64,000 nucleotides of DNA, taken from positions 14,483,001 to 14,547,000 of the forward strand of contig CM044311.1 of the NCBI GenBank assembly GCA_024291935.2, in the 5' to 3' direction. Positions 42,754-53,716 of this stretch are shown here, one piece after another. Both the position numbers and the translations under genes were made by a program. Source of the stretch: Okapia johnstoni (taxonomy: Eukaryota > Chordata > Mammalia > Artiodactyla > Giraffidae). The notes beneath the pieces are model-generated. The model was not told the origin of the DNA. It saw nothing but the letters and a program-made list of their open reading frames with translations, and searched no databases. The first letter of the stretch is position 1. The number at the start of each line of letters is the position of its first letter.

Positions 42754-43965
42754 CAGTTCCACATATAACAAAAATCATATGATATTTGTCTTTGTCTGTC
42801 TAGTTATTTCACTTAGCATAATGCCCTAGATATTTATCTATGCTGTTATAAGTGGCAAGATCTCACTCATATCTTGATTATTGTAAATGATTTTGCAACA
42901 AACAGGGGTGCAAATTATTAGGTTTTTTTTCTTTGGATAAATACCTAGAAATAGAATTGCTGGATGATATAATCCAGCAGCCTATCATATAGATACTTCT
43001 GTTCTTAACTTCTTGAGGAAGCTTCATACTGTTTTCCATAGTGTATATATTCCTACAAATAGTGTACAAAGGTTTCCTTTTCTCACTTGCTATTTCTAGT
43101 CTTTTTGATAATTTTTTGGGCTCCAGAATCACTGCTGATGGTGATTGCAGCCATGAAATTAAAAGACGCTTACTCCTTGGAAGGAAGGTTATGGCCAACC
43201 TAGATAGCATATTTAAAAGCAGAGACATTACTTTGCCAACCAAAGTCCGTCTAGTCAAGGCTATGGTTTTTCCAGTGGTCATGTATGGATGTGAGAGTTG
43301 GACGGTGAAGAAAGCTGAGCACCAAAGAATTGATGCTTTTGAACTGTGGTGTTGGAGAAGACTCTTGAGAGTCCCTTGGACTGCAAGGAGATCCAATCAA
43401 TCCATCCTAAAAGAGATCAATCCTGGGTGTTCATTGGAGGGTCTGATGTTGAAGCTGAAACTCCAATACTTTGGCCACCTCATGTGAAGAGTTGACTCAT
43501 TGGAAAAGACCCTAATGCTGGGTAGGATTGGGGGTGGGAGGAGAAGGGGACGACAGAGGATGAGATGGTTGGATGGCATCACCGACTTGATGGACATGGG
43601 TTTGGGTAGACTCCGGGAGTTGGTGATGGACAGAGAGGCCTGGCGTGCTGCAATTCATGGGGTCGCAAAGAGTCGGACACGACTGAGCGACTGAACTGAA
43701 CTGAACTGAAAAGATATAACATCACTGTTATTTTTATTTGTATTTTACTCATGATTAACGGTGTAGATCTCATTTTAACATAATTGTTAGGCATCTCTAT
43801 TTCTTCTTTGGAAAAGTGCCTATTAGGATATTCTGCCCATTTTTAATGATAATTGTTTTTTGTTTGCTTGCTTGTTTTTTGAGTTGTATGAGTTCTTTTT
43901 ATAGTTTGCATATTAGTCACTTATAGATATAGATTTGCAAACATTTTCCCCCACTCAGTATCATT
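42754..43965 (-). mobile_element. L1 ORF2 region, antisense, split by BovB
   Basis: The left part (42754-43110) reads gtctagttatttcacttagc, gattattgtaaatgattttg, atagaattgctggatgatat and catactgttttccatagtgt. The right part (43711-43965) reads ttcttctttggaaaagtgcc, gatattctgcccatttttaa and tttgcaaacattttccccca. These are consecutive antisense L1 ORF2 C-terminal segments. Confidence 0.78.
43111..43710 (+). mobile_element. BovB 3' fragment (600 bp), well preserved
   Basis: Starts at the end of the RT domain (ttttttgggctccagaatca) and runs to the repeated ctgaactgaactgaactgaa terminus. A single open stretch of about 120 BovB codons (ITADGDCSHEIKRRLLLGRK ... LQYFGHLM) stops at TGA near 43485, where other copies have a Lys or Arg codon. 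Sequence decay is low. Only a 4-base match (gata) flanks it, so the TSD is uncertain. Confidence 0.92.
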
Positions 43966-44838
43966 ATTATTGTTATTATTTGATGTATCTAAGTTCTGGA
44001 AATACATTATAAGTAAGTTTATTGCTTGTATATTGGGTAAATCCAAATTTACTTTCTTTCATGGAAAATCGAACTTTTGTGTTTATTCTAGTCAGGTGCC
44101 CGAAACAAACAAAATATTTGATTAATTGTAAAGATACTTTTAGTAGGAATTGGATAAATATTGTGAGTTCTCCACTTAGGTATCAAGTTTCCAGATTTAA
44201 TTTCACCCCAAGACCAATGAATAAAAAAGTTTAACAGACCGTATTTTATGATCAATTGAAGAAACAAATTAGTGTTAACCACTCTTTGCTTTGAGTTATT
44301 TATATCTTCCTAAATAGCTAAATGAGGTCTATGTAATTTTGAGTATTTTAGTTAACATATTGCTGTCAGACATGGTAAGGAACTAAAAGGATAAAAAAAG
44401 TTTTATCCATCAGTGGTTCTGGACAGATAACCTCAAGATGCCTAGCATCAAAGATGCTAGAAGTTCTTCTCTAAGGACGAAGAATGGAGCAAGTTGATTG
44501 ATCTCATCTTTCTTGCTAAAATTTCTTGAAACCACTGTTCTCATGAGGAGAGAGAAGGATTATTTGCGACCTTCATAAGTTTTGGCCAAGAATCCATACT
44601 GTCCTGAAGCAACTTTAAGGTGTCCCCTTGTCTTCAATGTGGCAATTTATAGAAATTAATAATCAATTATTTCTAAGTTTATCAAAATCCAATCTGTCTC
44701 AATACTTACAAATTATCCAAATGCAGCATCCTCACCCCACCCTCCACCCCCAAGCTCTGTAGGTCATATCTCAGCAATAGGAAAGCAAATTCCAGTAAAA
44801 TGGATAATTATTGGCATTATTCTTCTTTAAAATAAACT
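43966..44838. other. Unassigned sequence
   Basis: The first part may extend the antisense L1. The rest shows no recognised repeat. Confidence 0.45.
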
Positions 44839-44846
44839 ATGAGAAT

Positions 44847-45065
44847 ACCAGGTGGCTCAGTGGTAAAGAATCTACCTGCCAATGCAGGAGACACAGGAAA
44901 TGTGGGTTCAATCCCTGGGTCAGAAAGATCCCCTGGAGAAGGAAATGGTAACCCACTCCAGTATTCTTGCCTGTAAACATCCCACGGACAGAGGAAGCTG
45001 GCGGACTATAGTCCATGGAGTCACAAAGAGTCGGGTACACAACTGAGTGACTGAAGCACACACAC
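44847..45065 (+). repeat. Bov-tA SINE
   Basis: Head ccaggtggctcagtggtaaa (first bases lost), core gggtcagaaagatcccctgg, tail gggtacacaactgagtgact with a short CA run. Possible TSD atgagaat at 44839-44846 and 45066-45073. Confidence 0.9.
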
Positions 45066-45073
45066 ATGAGAAT

Positions 45074-46810
45074 CTGAATCATGGTGACTGAGTAAACAGC
45101 TGTCCCTGTTTAAATTAAGGCATATATTCTCTATTTACATTATTATATTGTAGGGGAAATTTATGAAGTAGTGGGACACTGTTGCCCTTGCTACAGATAA
45201 TTTACAACAGAAAAACAGAGTGGGTTAATTTATGGTCCTTCATTTAGGATGTTGAGAAGCAATGTGTCTATACCAGTCATGAGCTTTCTGCATTTCAGGT
45301 TTAACAGATGGATTAAGCATCAATAGAAGATAGTCTACATCTATCTGAAGCAAAGCAAAGACAGTACATGAACATACAATGAGGCAGAGCCACAGAAATT
45401 ATGTGTCTCATATTTGGAAGGAAAAATTAACACAACCAAATAAGTTGTGTAAATCAAAAGCCTTTGTGAAATGGAAGTTGTGAATGCACACAGCTGATTC
45501 AATGGCCCTTGACACACATTTCTTTGTTTGCCTGATTAGCATAAATAACTTACAATCCATCAATATATGTTGGCTATTTTTCAGAGAATTTTACCTCCAT
45601 CTGTGCAGAAGGGATGAATGAGAGATCTCAAAGCATCTGTGGGAAATAGGGTCCTAGCATTGCTGGTTTTCTTTCTGAAATTACCGGAAGCTAGAAGGGA
45701 GACTAGATGATGCAGAAAAGAAAGTGGTTTGCACAATAGATGCAGTTACACATCATGTAAGTTACTAGTTAGAGAAACAGTTAAAATTTCAGCAGACTAA
45801 TATTTTTCTTTCCTGCTACCCTTGTTGATAATGCTTTGAGATTTCCCTTATCTGAGTGTCATAAAGTCCCACAGACCTAGAGTGTTGCAAATCTCCCCAC
45901 CCCTGCTGACCACAAATTCTTAAGATCTTAGGTTATGTTTCTGTATAAAAGGAAGGCTGTAACTTGGATGTGTCAAGGAATTGAAGAATTTGAAGCTGTC
46001 TGCATCGAGTTGTATTTCTTTTTTCCAAAATCAGTTCTTAGTAAACCATCAAGTCATTTCAAAATTCAGGGTCCATATTTTCCATCATAGCTCAAATCAT
46101 TTATAAAAGTAGTTGGCATTTTCAAACATCAGCTTAAGAGAGGAAAATCACACTTTGAATACCTATTTTTTTTATTTTTTATCTTTTAGTTATATAAGTA
46201 AGTTTTCAGTTACATCTATCTTTTAGTGAGCTAAGTATTAACAGTGGTTTATATACCCTTAAATGTTTCTTACTACTTAGTTATAATGTCATTTTTTAGG
46301 AAGTTATTTTCTTCCAAAGTAAACTGAATCTCCAGTAAGCACATCAGCATAGGAAAAGAGTTTACACTGGCTTCTGCTTGTGTCATCTTTCCCACTGAAG
46401 GAGAAGTCTTATTTGACAGTTCATTCTAGGAAGAAATAAGTTCTCAGGGCTCATATTTCAACACTTGGCATTTGCTGAAATGTCACTCACACCTTTATAC
46501 TTTTCTTTTGAGTTAAGAATTAAAATTATAATTAATTATAACTTTATAGCTAGCCATAGAGAATACTGGTGATTTCTGATACCTACTGACAGCTACTCTG
46601 TAGGCTGTGGGCAGAGGTTTGCAAAGGAGTACTTCGATCACCAGACACAACAACAGAATTGGAGGGGTTGTCTCTGCAACATATGGTCAGGGGTTAACGT
46701 CTTTATCAGTGGCCTTGAACACCTGGGTTCATGTTTTTTATAATTGTTATGATAAAATTCATTTCAAGAGGCTCCAATTACTCTGGTTAGAGCCTTCTAA
46801 AGAGGAGGCA
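45074..46810. other. Unassigned, repeat-poor
   Basis: About 1.7 kb, the longest stretch here without a recent repeat apart from 53.7-55.5 kb. No ORF or exon structure could be supported. Confidence 0.5.
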
Positions 46811-46811
46811 T

Positions 46812-47462
46812 AGAGGCACATGAAAAGTAGCTCAACATCACTCATTATTAGAGAAATGCAAATCAGAACTGAGCACTGAAGAACTGATGCTTTCGAATTG
46901 TGGTGCTGGAGAAGACTCTTGAGAGTCCCTTGGACTGCAAAGAGATCTAACCAGTCATTCCTAAAGGAAATCAGCCCTGAATATTCATTGGAAGAACTGA
47001 TGCTGAAGCTGAAATTCCAATCCTTTGGCCACCTGATGCAAAGAACTGACTCATCGGAAAAGATTCTGATGCTGGGAAAGATTGATGGCGGGAGGTGAAG
47101 AGGACGAGAGGATGAGATGATTGGATGGCATCACTGAGTCAATGGACATGAGTTTGAGTAAACTCCGGGAGTTGGTGATGGACAGGGAGGCCTGGTGTGC
47201 TGCTGTCCATGGGGTTGCAGAGTCAGACATGACTGCGCGACTGAGCTGAACTGAAATCAAAACTGCGATGAGGTATCACTTCACACCAGCTAGAATGACC
47301 ATCATCAAAAAAGCTACAAACAATAAATGCTAGAGAGGGTATGGAGAAAAGGGAATCCTCTTCTACTATCAGTGGAGATGTGACTTGGTATAATAATTAT
47401 GGAGAATATGAAGTTTCCTTTAAAAACTCAGAATAGAGTTATGATATGATCTAGCAATCCCA
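46812..47462 (+). mobile_element. L1 ORF2 fragment, split by BovB
   Basis: The left part (46812-46871) reads ctcaacatcactcattatta. The right part (47254-47462) reads atgaggtatcacttcacacc, caataaatgctagagagggt and gatctagcaatccca. These are consecutive sense ORF2 segments. The right end abuts a SINE. Confidence 0.82.
46872..47253 (+). mobile_element. BovB 3' fragment with TSD, nested in L1
   Basis: Direct repeats aaatcagaactg (46860-46871) and aaatcaaaactg (47254-47265) differ at one base and bracket the insertion. Content runs from the gaactgatgctttcgaattg point to gcgactgagctgaactg. Confidence 0.93.
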
Positions 47463-47672
47463 GCTAAGTCACTTCGGTCATGTCCGACTCGGCAACCCTA
47501 TGGACCTTAGCCGGCCAGGCTCCTCCATCCATGGGATTCTCCAGGCAAGAATACTGGAGTGGGTTGCCATACCCTCCTCCAGGGGGGTTTTCCCGACTCC
47601 GGGATAGAACCCGCCATCTCTTATGTCTCCTGCATTTGCAAGTGGGTTCTTCCCATGCCACCTGGGAAGCTC
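47463..47672 (-). repeat. Bov-tA SINE
   Basis: Reverse orientation: tail gctaagtcacttcggtcatg, core gttttcccgactccgggata, head complement ccatgccacctgggaagctc. It lies at the right edge of the L1 piece. Confidence 0.9.
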
Positions 47673-49440
47673 CATGCCTCTCTATAGTTTCTAACAATTT
47701 GAACTGCAGAGCAACCCCAGGCCTGTGTAAATGCTTCTTCTTCAGCCCTCACCACATCCTCCTCTTTTTCTAATCTTGTATTTTCTCAAGTTAGCAGATT
47801 TTTTCACCAGAAGATTCCCTTCACCAGCAGACCTCCTGGAGCATAAATGGGTGTCCTCTATTACAGAATGCTCTAACCAGAGTAGTGGGTGATTTCCATT
47901 TGTTTTCAGCCTGAACTTCATGTGATCATTTTTGCTTCAAGATTTTGAAAATCTAGTGTATGCACATCAATTTCACTTTTGATGAACACTTATAAGTCAC
48001 ATGCCAGATGAATTTAGTAAATATGAATACCCCATGGAATCTTAATTCTAATTACAACCTCATATTTTTACATTTCTGTCCCAAATTACTCATTCTACAG
48101 AGGGAAAGGTGAACTCATTTTCAAAGTTTGGACTCCATTTAGAAATTTGTGGATTTAGCTTTTTGGATCAAGGCTGAACTAATTGATTTGTGTGAACATT
48201 TGCCTTTGGTAAATTTCACTTTCAATTAATCTTAATTGATTTTATTTCAAGAATTTATAGACATCAAATAAATTTTTTTTTAATTATTATTAAAGCCCTT
48301 CAAAACCTTATGCATTCACTGTGAATGGAAGTCTATATGATTACTTTAAAGAAAAATGCTTAATGAAGTGCATTTTGGATTTTCAAATGAACCACTAATG
48401 TCAATGGAGTTTGATCCCTGACAGATGCACTTGTGGCAGGATTTGCCAACTCTGATTTAAAAACATCTCATCCTCAAAGAAGTAATCAGAGTTTAATCTT
48501 GTCTGTTTCCAGTTCCTCATATCAGAACTGATTTGTGTCCACTGGGAGGACACTCTGACCTTCTAGCTGTAATCCAATTGCATGGAGTTGCTCTAAAGGA
48601 GGGAAAGAATTTTTCCCTTCCCATGATTTGCTGTGTAATAAATACAGTCCTTATAATTTGTTGCATTTTACCTTTGATTTTATATCTATCTATGAAAGAA
48701 GCTGCTTGGCTATTGACTACTTTTTAAAATATTCTGTGTCAATCAAACCACAAACCATTTTGCTTCCAGAACTTAAATGTGAGAGATACATTGTATTTTT
48801 CCACATAAACCCTATTTTGTTTTTTACAACATATTTGGGACAGAAGAAGAGAGGAAAAAACAAAAAATATTAGAAGGAGGACAAGGATGAAGAAAATGTT
48901 TAAAAAGGAAATTTCTACAGTATGAGATAAACACTTCGTTTCTTTTTTATTTCCCAGTCTCATAATTTTCCATTCTCTTTGCTGTTCCATTTCTTTTGGC
49001 TGCTTCTCACAACAGACCAGTAAGACATTTTAAAATGAGAATAAATAAATAATTAAACAGAAAAAACAATTTTAGAATAGATTCTATAGTTTTGTGGAAG
49101 CATAAGGTTTATAAATGTGTCATAAATATGTGCCTTATTTTCATAAAAGACAAGTCGAGTAACAGAGATTTAAAACTTTGGAGTATTTTGTCTCTTCTAT
49201 ACCCTGTAGGTGACTGGTTCTGCTTTTGTTTTTAAAAATAAAACCAAATTTAGACTTACTGGTTACTTTTTATTGCACACTATTCTTATTTCTTTAGTGA
49301 AGCAACTAGGTTTCAATGCTGTCACTGTTATCTGAGAGTTTGAAAAAGATCACAGACTATCTATGACTGTCATAAAGATATTGGTTGTTAAAATCAGTGC
49401 TAAACTGACAGAGTTCTATAATATTCCTACAGATTATTGC
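47673..49440. other. Unassigned, AT-rich
   Basis: About 1.8 kb with no recognised repeat. Overlapping 64- to 83-codon frames at 48530-48990 on both strands have no recognisable motif. Confidence 0.5.
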
Positions 49441-49454
49441 TATTAATCCTGGTA

Positions 49455-49556
49455 TTCATACACACACATATATGCACATGCATATATATATATATATATA
49501 CACATATACATATACATGTGTGTGTATATATATATATACACACACATGTATATAGG
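49455..49556. repeat. CA/TA compound microsatellite
   Basis: Mixed CA, TA and TG dinucleotide runs up to the left edge of the Bov-tA. It looks like the same type of repeat as 49770-50512. Confidence 0.9.
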
Positions 49557-49766
49557 AGTTTCCCTGGTGGCTCAGTGGTAAAGAATCTACCTGCATATGC
49601 AAGTGACATGAGGTCAACCTTTAGGTTGAGAAAATCCTCTGAAAAAGGAAATGGCAGCCTACTTCAGTATTTTTGCTTGGGAAATCCCATAGACAGAGGA
49701 GCCTGGCAGGCTATAGTCAAGGGGGTTACAAAAGAGTAGGAGACAACTTAGTGACTAAACAGCAAC
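49557..49766 (+). repeat. Bov-tA SINE inside CA/TA repeat
   Basis: Head gtttccctggtggctcagtg, core altered (taggttgagaaaatcctctg), tail agacaacttagtgactaaac. CA/TA repeat on both sides suggests insertion into the array, or growth of the array from its tail. Confidence 0.88.
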
Positions 49767-49769
49767 AAT

Positions 49770-50200
49770 ACCAACATATATACATATATATATGTGTGTA
49801 TACACAAACACATACACACACACATATATACATGCACACACATACATATATATCTATGTACACACACATACATGTATACATACACACACACACATATATC
49901 TATGTGTATATATATATACATACACACACACATATATACATGCTCACACACATACATATATATCTATGTATATACACACACATACATGCACACACACATA
50001 CATATATATCTATGTATACACACACATATATACATGCACACACATACATCTATATCTATGTGTATACACACACACATATACATGCACACACACATACATA
50101 TACATCTCTGTATACACACACACATGCACACACATACATGTATATCTATGTATATATATACACACACATACATGCACACACACATACATATACATCTCTG

Positions 50201-50234
<34 letters not shown>

Positions 50235-50368
50235 TACATGCACACACACATACATATATATCTATGTGTATACACACACACACATATACATGCACACACA
50301 CATACACATATATCTATGTATATATGTATACACACATACATGTGCACACACATACATATATATCTATG

Positions 50369-50401
<33 letters not shown>

Positions 50402-50512
50402 CCATAATACATGCACACTCACATACATATATATCTATGTGTATACACACACACACATACATGCACACACACACACATATATATACATCTCTGTATATAC
50501 GTATATATATTC
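49770..50512. repeat. Composite CA/TA minisatellite with ~50-bp unit
   Basis: A landmark tatctatg or catctctg recurs at 49851, 49897, 49961, 50007, 50053, 50103, 50143, 50193, 50259, 50311, 50361, 50432 and 50486. That is 13 units spaced 40-71 bp (mean ~53). Between landmarks lie (CA)n with atacatgcacac. The plus strand has very few G residues. Frames of up to 267 codons across it are translation artefacts. Confidence 0.93.
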
Positions 50513-50519
50513 CTCAGAT

Positions 50520-51907
50520 GCAAGTAAGCATGACAGAAGATTCAGTAGTGTCAGAATACAGTATTGTCTGATCTATTTCACCCATATCCATATGTGATCT
50601 ATGTGTGCAACATGTGTATATGTGTGAAGAGAAGTAGACAGCTCTTAACTGTTTTTATCTTTGTTGGTATACATGAAATTTTTCTTTTGCTATCTTGTTC
50701 TATTTTTATTGTAGCATGGGCAATATTTATTATTTGTCAAAGGATCTATCATTCAAGCAAATCAAATACTTAGTATGATTCAGGACAAGTCTGCCAGTAA
50801 AATGTTACAATGTGTGTTCATTTGATTGTAATCTTTTGAGAGTAAGGCCCTTCCCTTATTCACCACTATTTCTGGTGATTAATATAGGGCCTGATGCATA
50901 GAAATATACTTGTTAAATGTGTGGATGTTTGGATTTAATAGTGATATAAGTAAGAGTTTGCATATACATTGTAATCTATGGCTAAATAACATTCACACTG
51001 TATTTTTCAAAATTTTGAGCCAACATCTAAAAATAAAAAAAAAAATTACATAAAACTTCAGTGTTCCAATGTAGTAATTAAACTCTGTTTATTTATAACC
51101 AAAAGATCTAGCAAGATAAGCCTTGTATCTCTATAGAGAACCAGTTAGCTAGAGCTGAGAAAGGGCTGCCTCCTTGAATGGGGTGACCCATTCTGCAAAT
51201 CACAACAGATGCTTTTAACTGCTACAAGATACACCTCTACACTCACACTGGGCTGGCTCACTAACTGATTGCCCTGACCACCAGAGACATTTGGATTTGT
51301 AACTCCTTGTATAAATACATTAAAAGATTCCCAACTGACAACAAAGTAGTTAACTAATTCCACAAACCAACATATGGTGGCTGCTTTGATAATATAGATT
51401 AGATATCAGACATTATAGATGAAAAAATAGGCTTGGAAAGACATATAAGAGTTAAGTGTGACTCAAGCTGGACCTTTCTTCTATGTAGAGTTGGAACAGA
51501 ATTACCTATGGAAGCATTTCTAGCCATGGGAAATGACATAAATAAAGCACAAAATTTGGACAAAGGCTATTCAATAAAAATTAGATTGATGATGTATAGT
51601 TATTTACATAGAGAAATCACAGAAGAGAATGAAGAATACCTACTTTCAATCAGATTGAGAACATCCATAACTGTCCATTTTAGGAAATGAGAATTTGAGA
51701 CCTCAAGTATTGTATGAGCTATTAACATTTAGGAATAGTAGAAGTTACTAAAAAAGAAACTTTTTCAAATAAGTTGATGGTTAAAAAATTCAAATGCAGG
51801 TACAAATTATTCTTGTGGCAATTTGGCAATAGCAAAGAAGGAGAATATGCTAAATACTCAAAAATTATGTTAAACAAGCCATTATTAATTAATAATTAAC
51901 ATGGTAG
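50520..51907. other. Unassigned sequence
   Basis: About 1.4 kb. An 85-codon frame at 51433-51690 has no recognisable domain and no supporting context. Confidence 0.5.
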
Positions 51908-51915
51908 ACACTTAT

Positions 51916-52130
51916 TTGGACTTGCCAAGTGGCTCAGTGGTAAAGAATCCGCCTGCAATGCAGGAGACGCGGGGTAGATCCCTGGACCAGGAAGGTCTCC
52001 TGGAGAAGGAAACAGCAATCCACTCCAGTATTCTTGCCTGGGAAATCACACGGACAGAGGAGCCTGACAGGCTACAGTCCAGGGGATCGCCAAAGAGTCA
52101 GACAGTACTTAGCAACTAAACAACAACAAC
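51916..52130 (+). repeat. Bov-tA SINE
   Basis: Head tggacttgccaagtggctca, core ggaccaggaaggtctcctgg, tail ttagcaactaaacaacaaca. TSD acacttat at 51908-51915 and 52131-52138. Confidence 0.93.
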
Positions 52131-52138
52131 ACACTTAT

Positions 52139-52797
52139 GCATTCTTCTTGTAAGTAGAGAAACAGTCTAGAAGTCCTGATAATGTGTTCTGGGAACAGTA
52201 TTACAAGTTTTTAATATAAATAGCAACTGAAAAGGTAAAAATAAACTAAGGGATTTTTTTTTCCTAAATACATATAACCAGCATTTCAGTGCTATTAAAA
52301 TCTCATAAGTTAGTGCTAATTTGCAGATTAATTCTGCACTTTGGGGGAGTATAGGAGAAGCCTAAAATGACACTAATGTAAGTTATTTTATGTCTACGTA
52401 GGATAGAATGATCGCTGCATTTGTGTCTTTATACCTGTTTGATTTTCTACATTGAAAAAAAAAAGACACTAATTTTGATGGCACTTTTTGTTAAGTGCTA
52501 GGTATAGATGATTTCATATTATGTTCTACTGCTCATGTTTATGATTGTGCTGTGTGAAAAGAGTATGTAGTTAGATAGTAGTGAATGTAGTTTACCTTGA
52601 AGATATTACTAATAATCAGGTCCACTCTTCTTCCAGGGGAAGTATCTATCTTAGGTAATGGTAAAGACGTATTTTAGTAAAACTTACGGGGAAAAACACC
52701 TAGAAGTGCATTAGTATCTCAATCATATCTCTGAGGAAAACTACTCAGTGTATATTCCATTTGATGCTGCCTTATAATGGTCAATGGTTTGTACTTT
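52139..52797. other. Unassigned, AT-rich
   Basis: No recognised repeat or coding signal. Confidence 0.45.
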
Positions 52798-53205
52798 CAC
52801 TTTTATTATTGAAGTATAATTGACGTAAAAATTTTGTTAGTCTCAGATGTGCAACATAATGAGTCAATACTTGTATACACTATGAAACGATCACCCCAAT
52901 AAGTCTAGTTACCATCCATCATCATACTTAGTTCAGAGAAGGCAATGGCAACCCACTCAAGTACTCTTGCCTGGAAAATCCCATGGATGGAGGAGCCTGA
53001 TAGGCTGCAGTCCATGGGGTCGCTAGGAGTCGGACACGACTGAACGACCTCCTTTTCACTTTTCGTTTTCATGCATTGGCGAAGGAAATGGCAACCCACT
53101 CCAGTGTTCTTGCCTGGAGAATCCCAGGGACGGGGGAGCCTGGTGGGATCATACTTAGTTACAAAAATTATCTTTCTTTTTCTTTCTTAAGATGAGAACA
53201 TTGTA
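52798..53205 (-). mobile_element. Old L1 3' UTR, antisense, split by Bov-A2
   Basis: Left: ttattattgaagtataattg, gtgcaacataatgagtcaat, aaacgatcaccccaataagt. Right (53161-53205): tacttagttacaaaaattat, gatgagaacatt. Antisense old L1 3' UTR. Confidence 0.7.
52934..53147 (+). repeat. Bov-A2 SINE, 3'-truncated, perfect TSD
   Basis: Sense Bov-A2: first monomer from cagagaaggcaatggcaacc, linker ccttttcacttttcgttttc, then only part of the second monomer, stopping at gagcctggtggg. The 3' end with (AGC)n is missing. Perfect 13-bp direct repeats atcatacttagtt at 52921-52933 and 53148-53160 nevertheless flank it. Confidence 0.92.
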
Positions 53206-53716
53206 TGGAACTATAAAAGACCAAACACACTTTTAGGGAAGAAGTACAAAGTTGGAGGCATCATTCTGCCTGATTTCAAACTGTATCACAAAACTATAGT
53301 AAATCAGTACAGTACTGGCATAAAAAGACACATAGCACAATAGAACAGAATAGAGAACCCAGAAATAAGACTATGTATATACGGTCAATTAATTTTCAAC
53401 CAAGGAATCAAACGATATACAATGGGGAAAGTATAGTCTTTTAAATAAAAGGTTTTGGAAAAACTGGACAGATACATGCAAAGGAATGAAACTAGACTAC
53501 CATCCTACACCATACACAAAAACTAACTCTAACTGGATTAAGGACTTGAAAATAAGACCAGAAAACACAGAATTCCTAAAAGGGAACATTAGTGGTAAGC
53601 TCCTTGACATTGTCCTTGGTGATGATTTCTTTTAATCTGACTGAAAGCAAAGGCAACACAAGCAGAACTAAACAAGTAGGACCTCATCAAACTAAGAAGC
53701 TTCTGCACAGCAAAGG
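53206..53716 (+). pseudogene. Old L1 ORF2 fragment
   Basis: Sense ORF2 text: tggaactataaaagaccaaa, aaagttggaggcatcattct, tttcaaactgtatcacaaaa, acaatggggaaagtatagtc, ggaaaaactggacagataca, ccatacacaaaaactaactc. It covers the region after the RT core, with many stops and small deletions. Truncated at both ends. Opposite orientation to the adjoining L1 3' UTR. Confidence 0.75.

Noticed and set aside
43041..43487. 148-codon frame as a possible host gene
   Set aside because: Nearly the whole frame is BovB C-terminal coding sequence, fused to antisense L1 at its start.
49673..50597. Overlapping open frames of 154-267 codons rich in His, Tyr, Ile, Thr, Val and Cys on both strands
   Set aside because: They are translations of a CA/TA composite repeat, which lacks stop codons in several frames. 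There is no start context, domain or codon bias.
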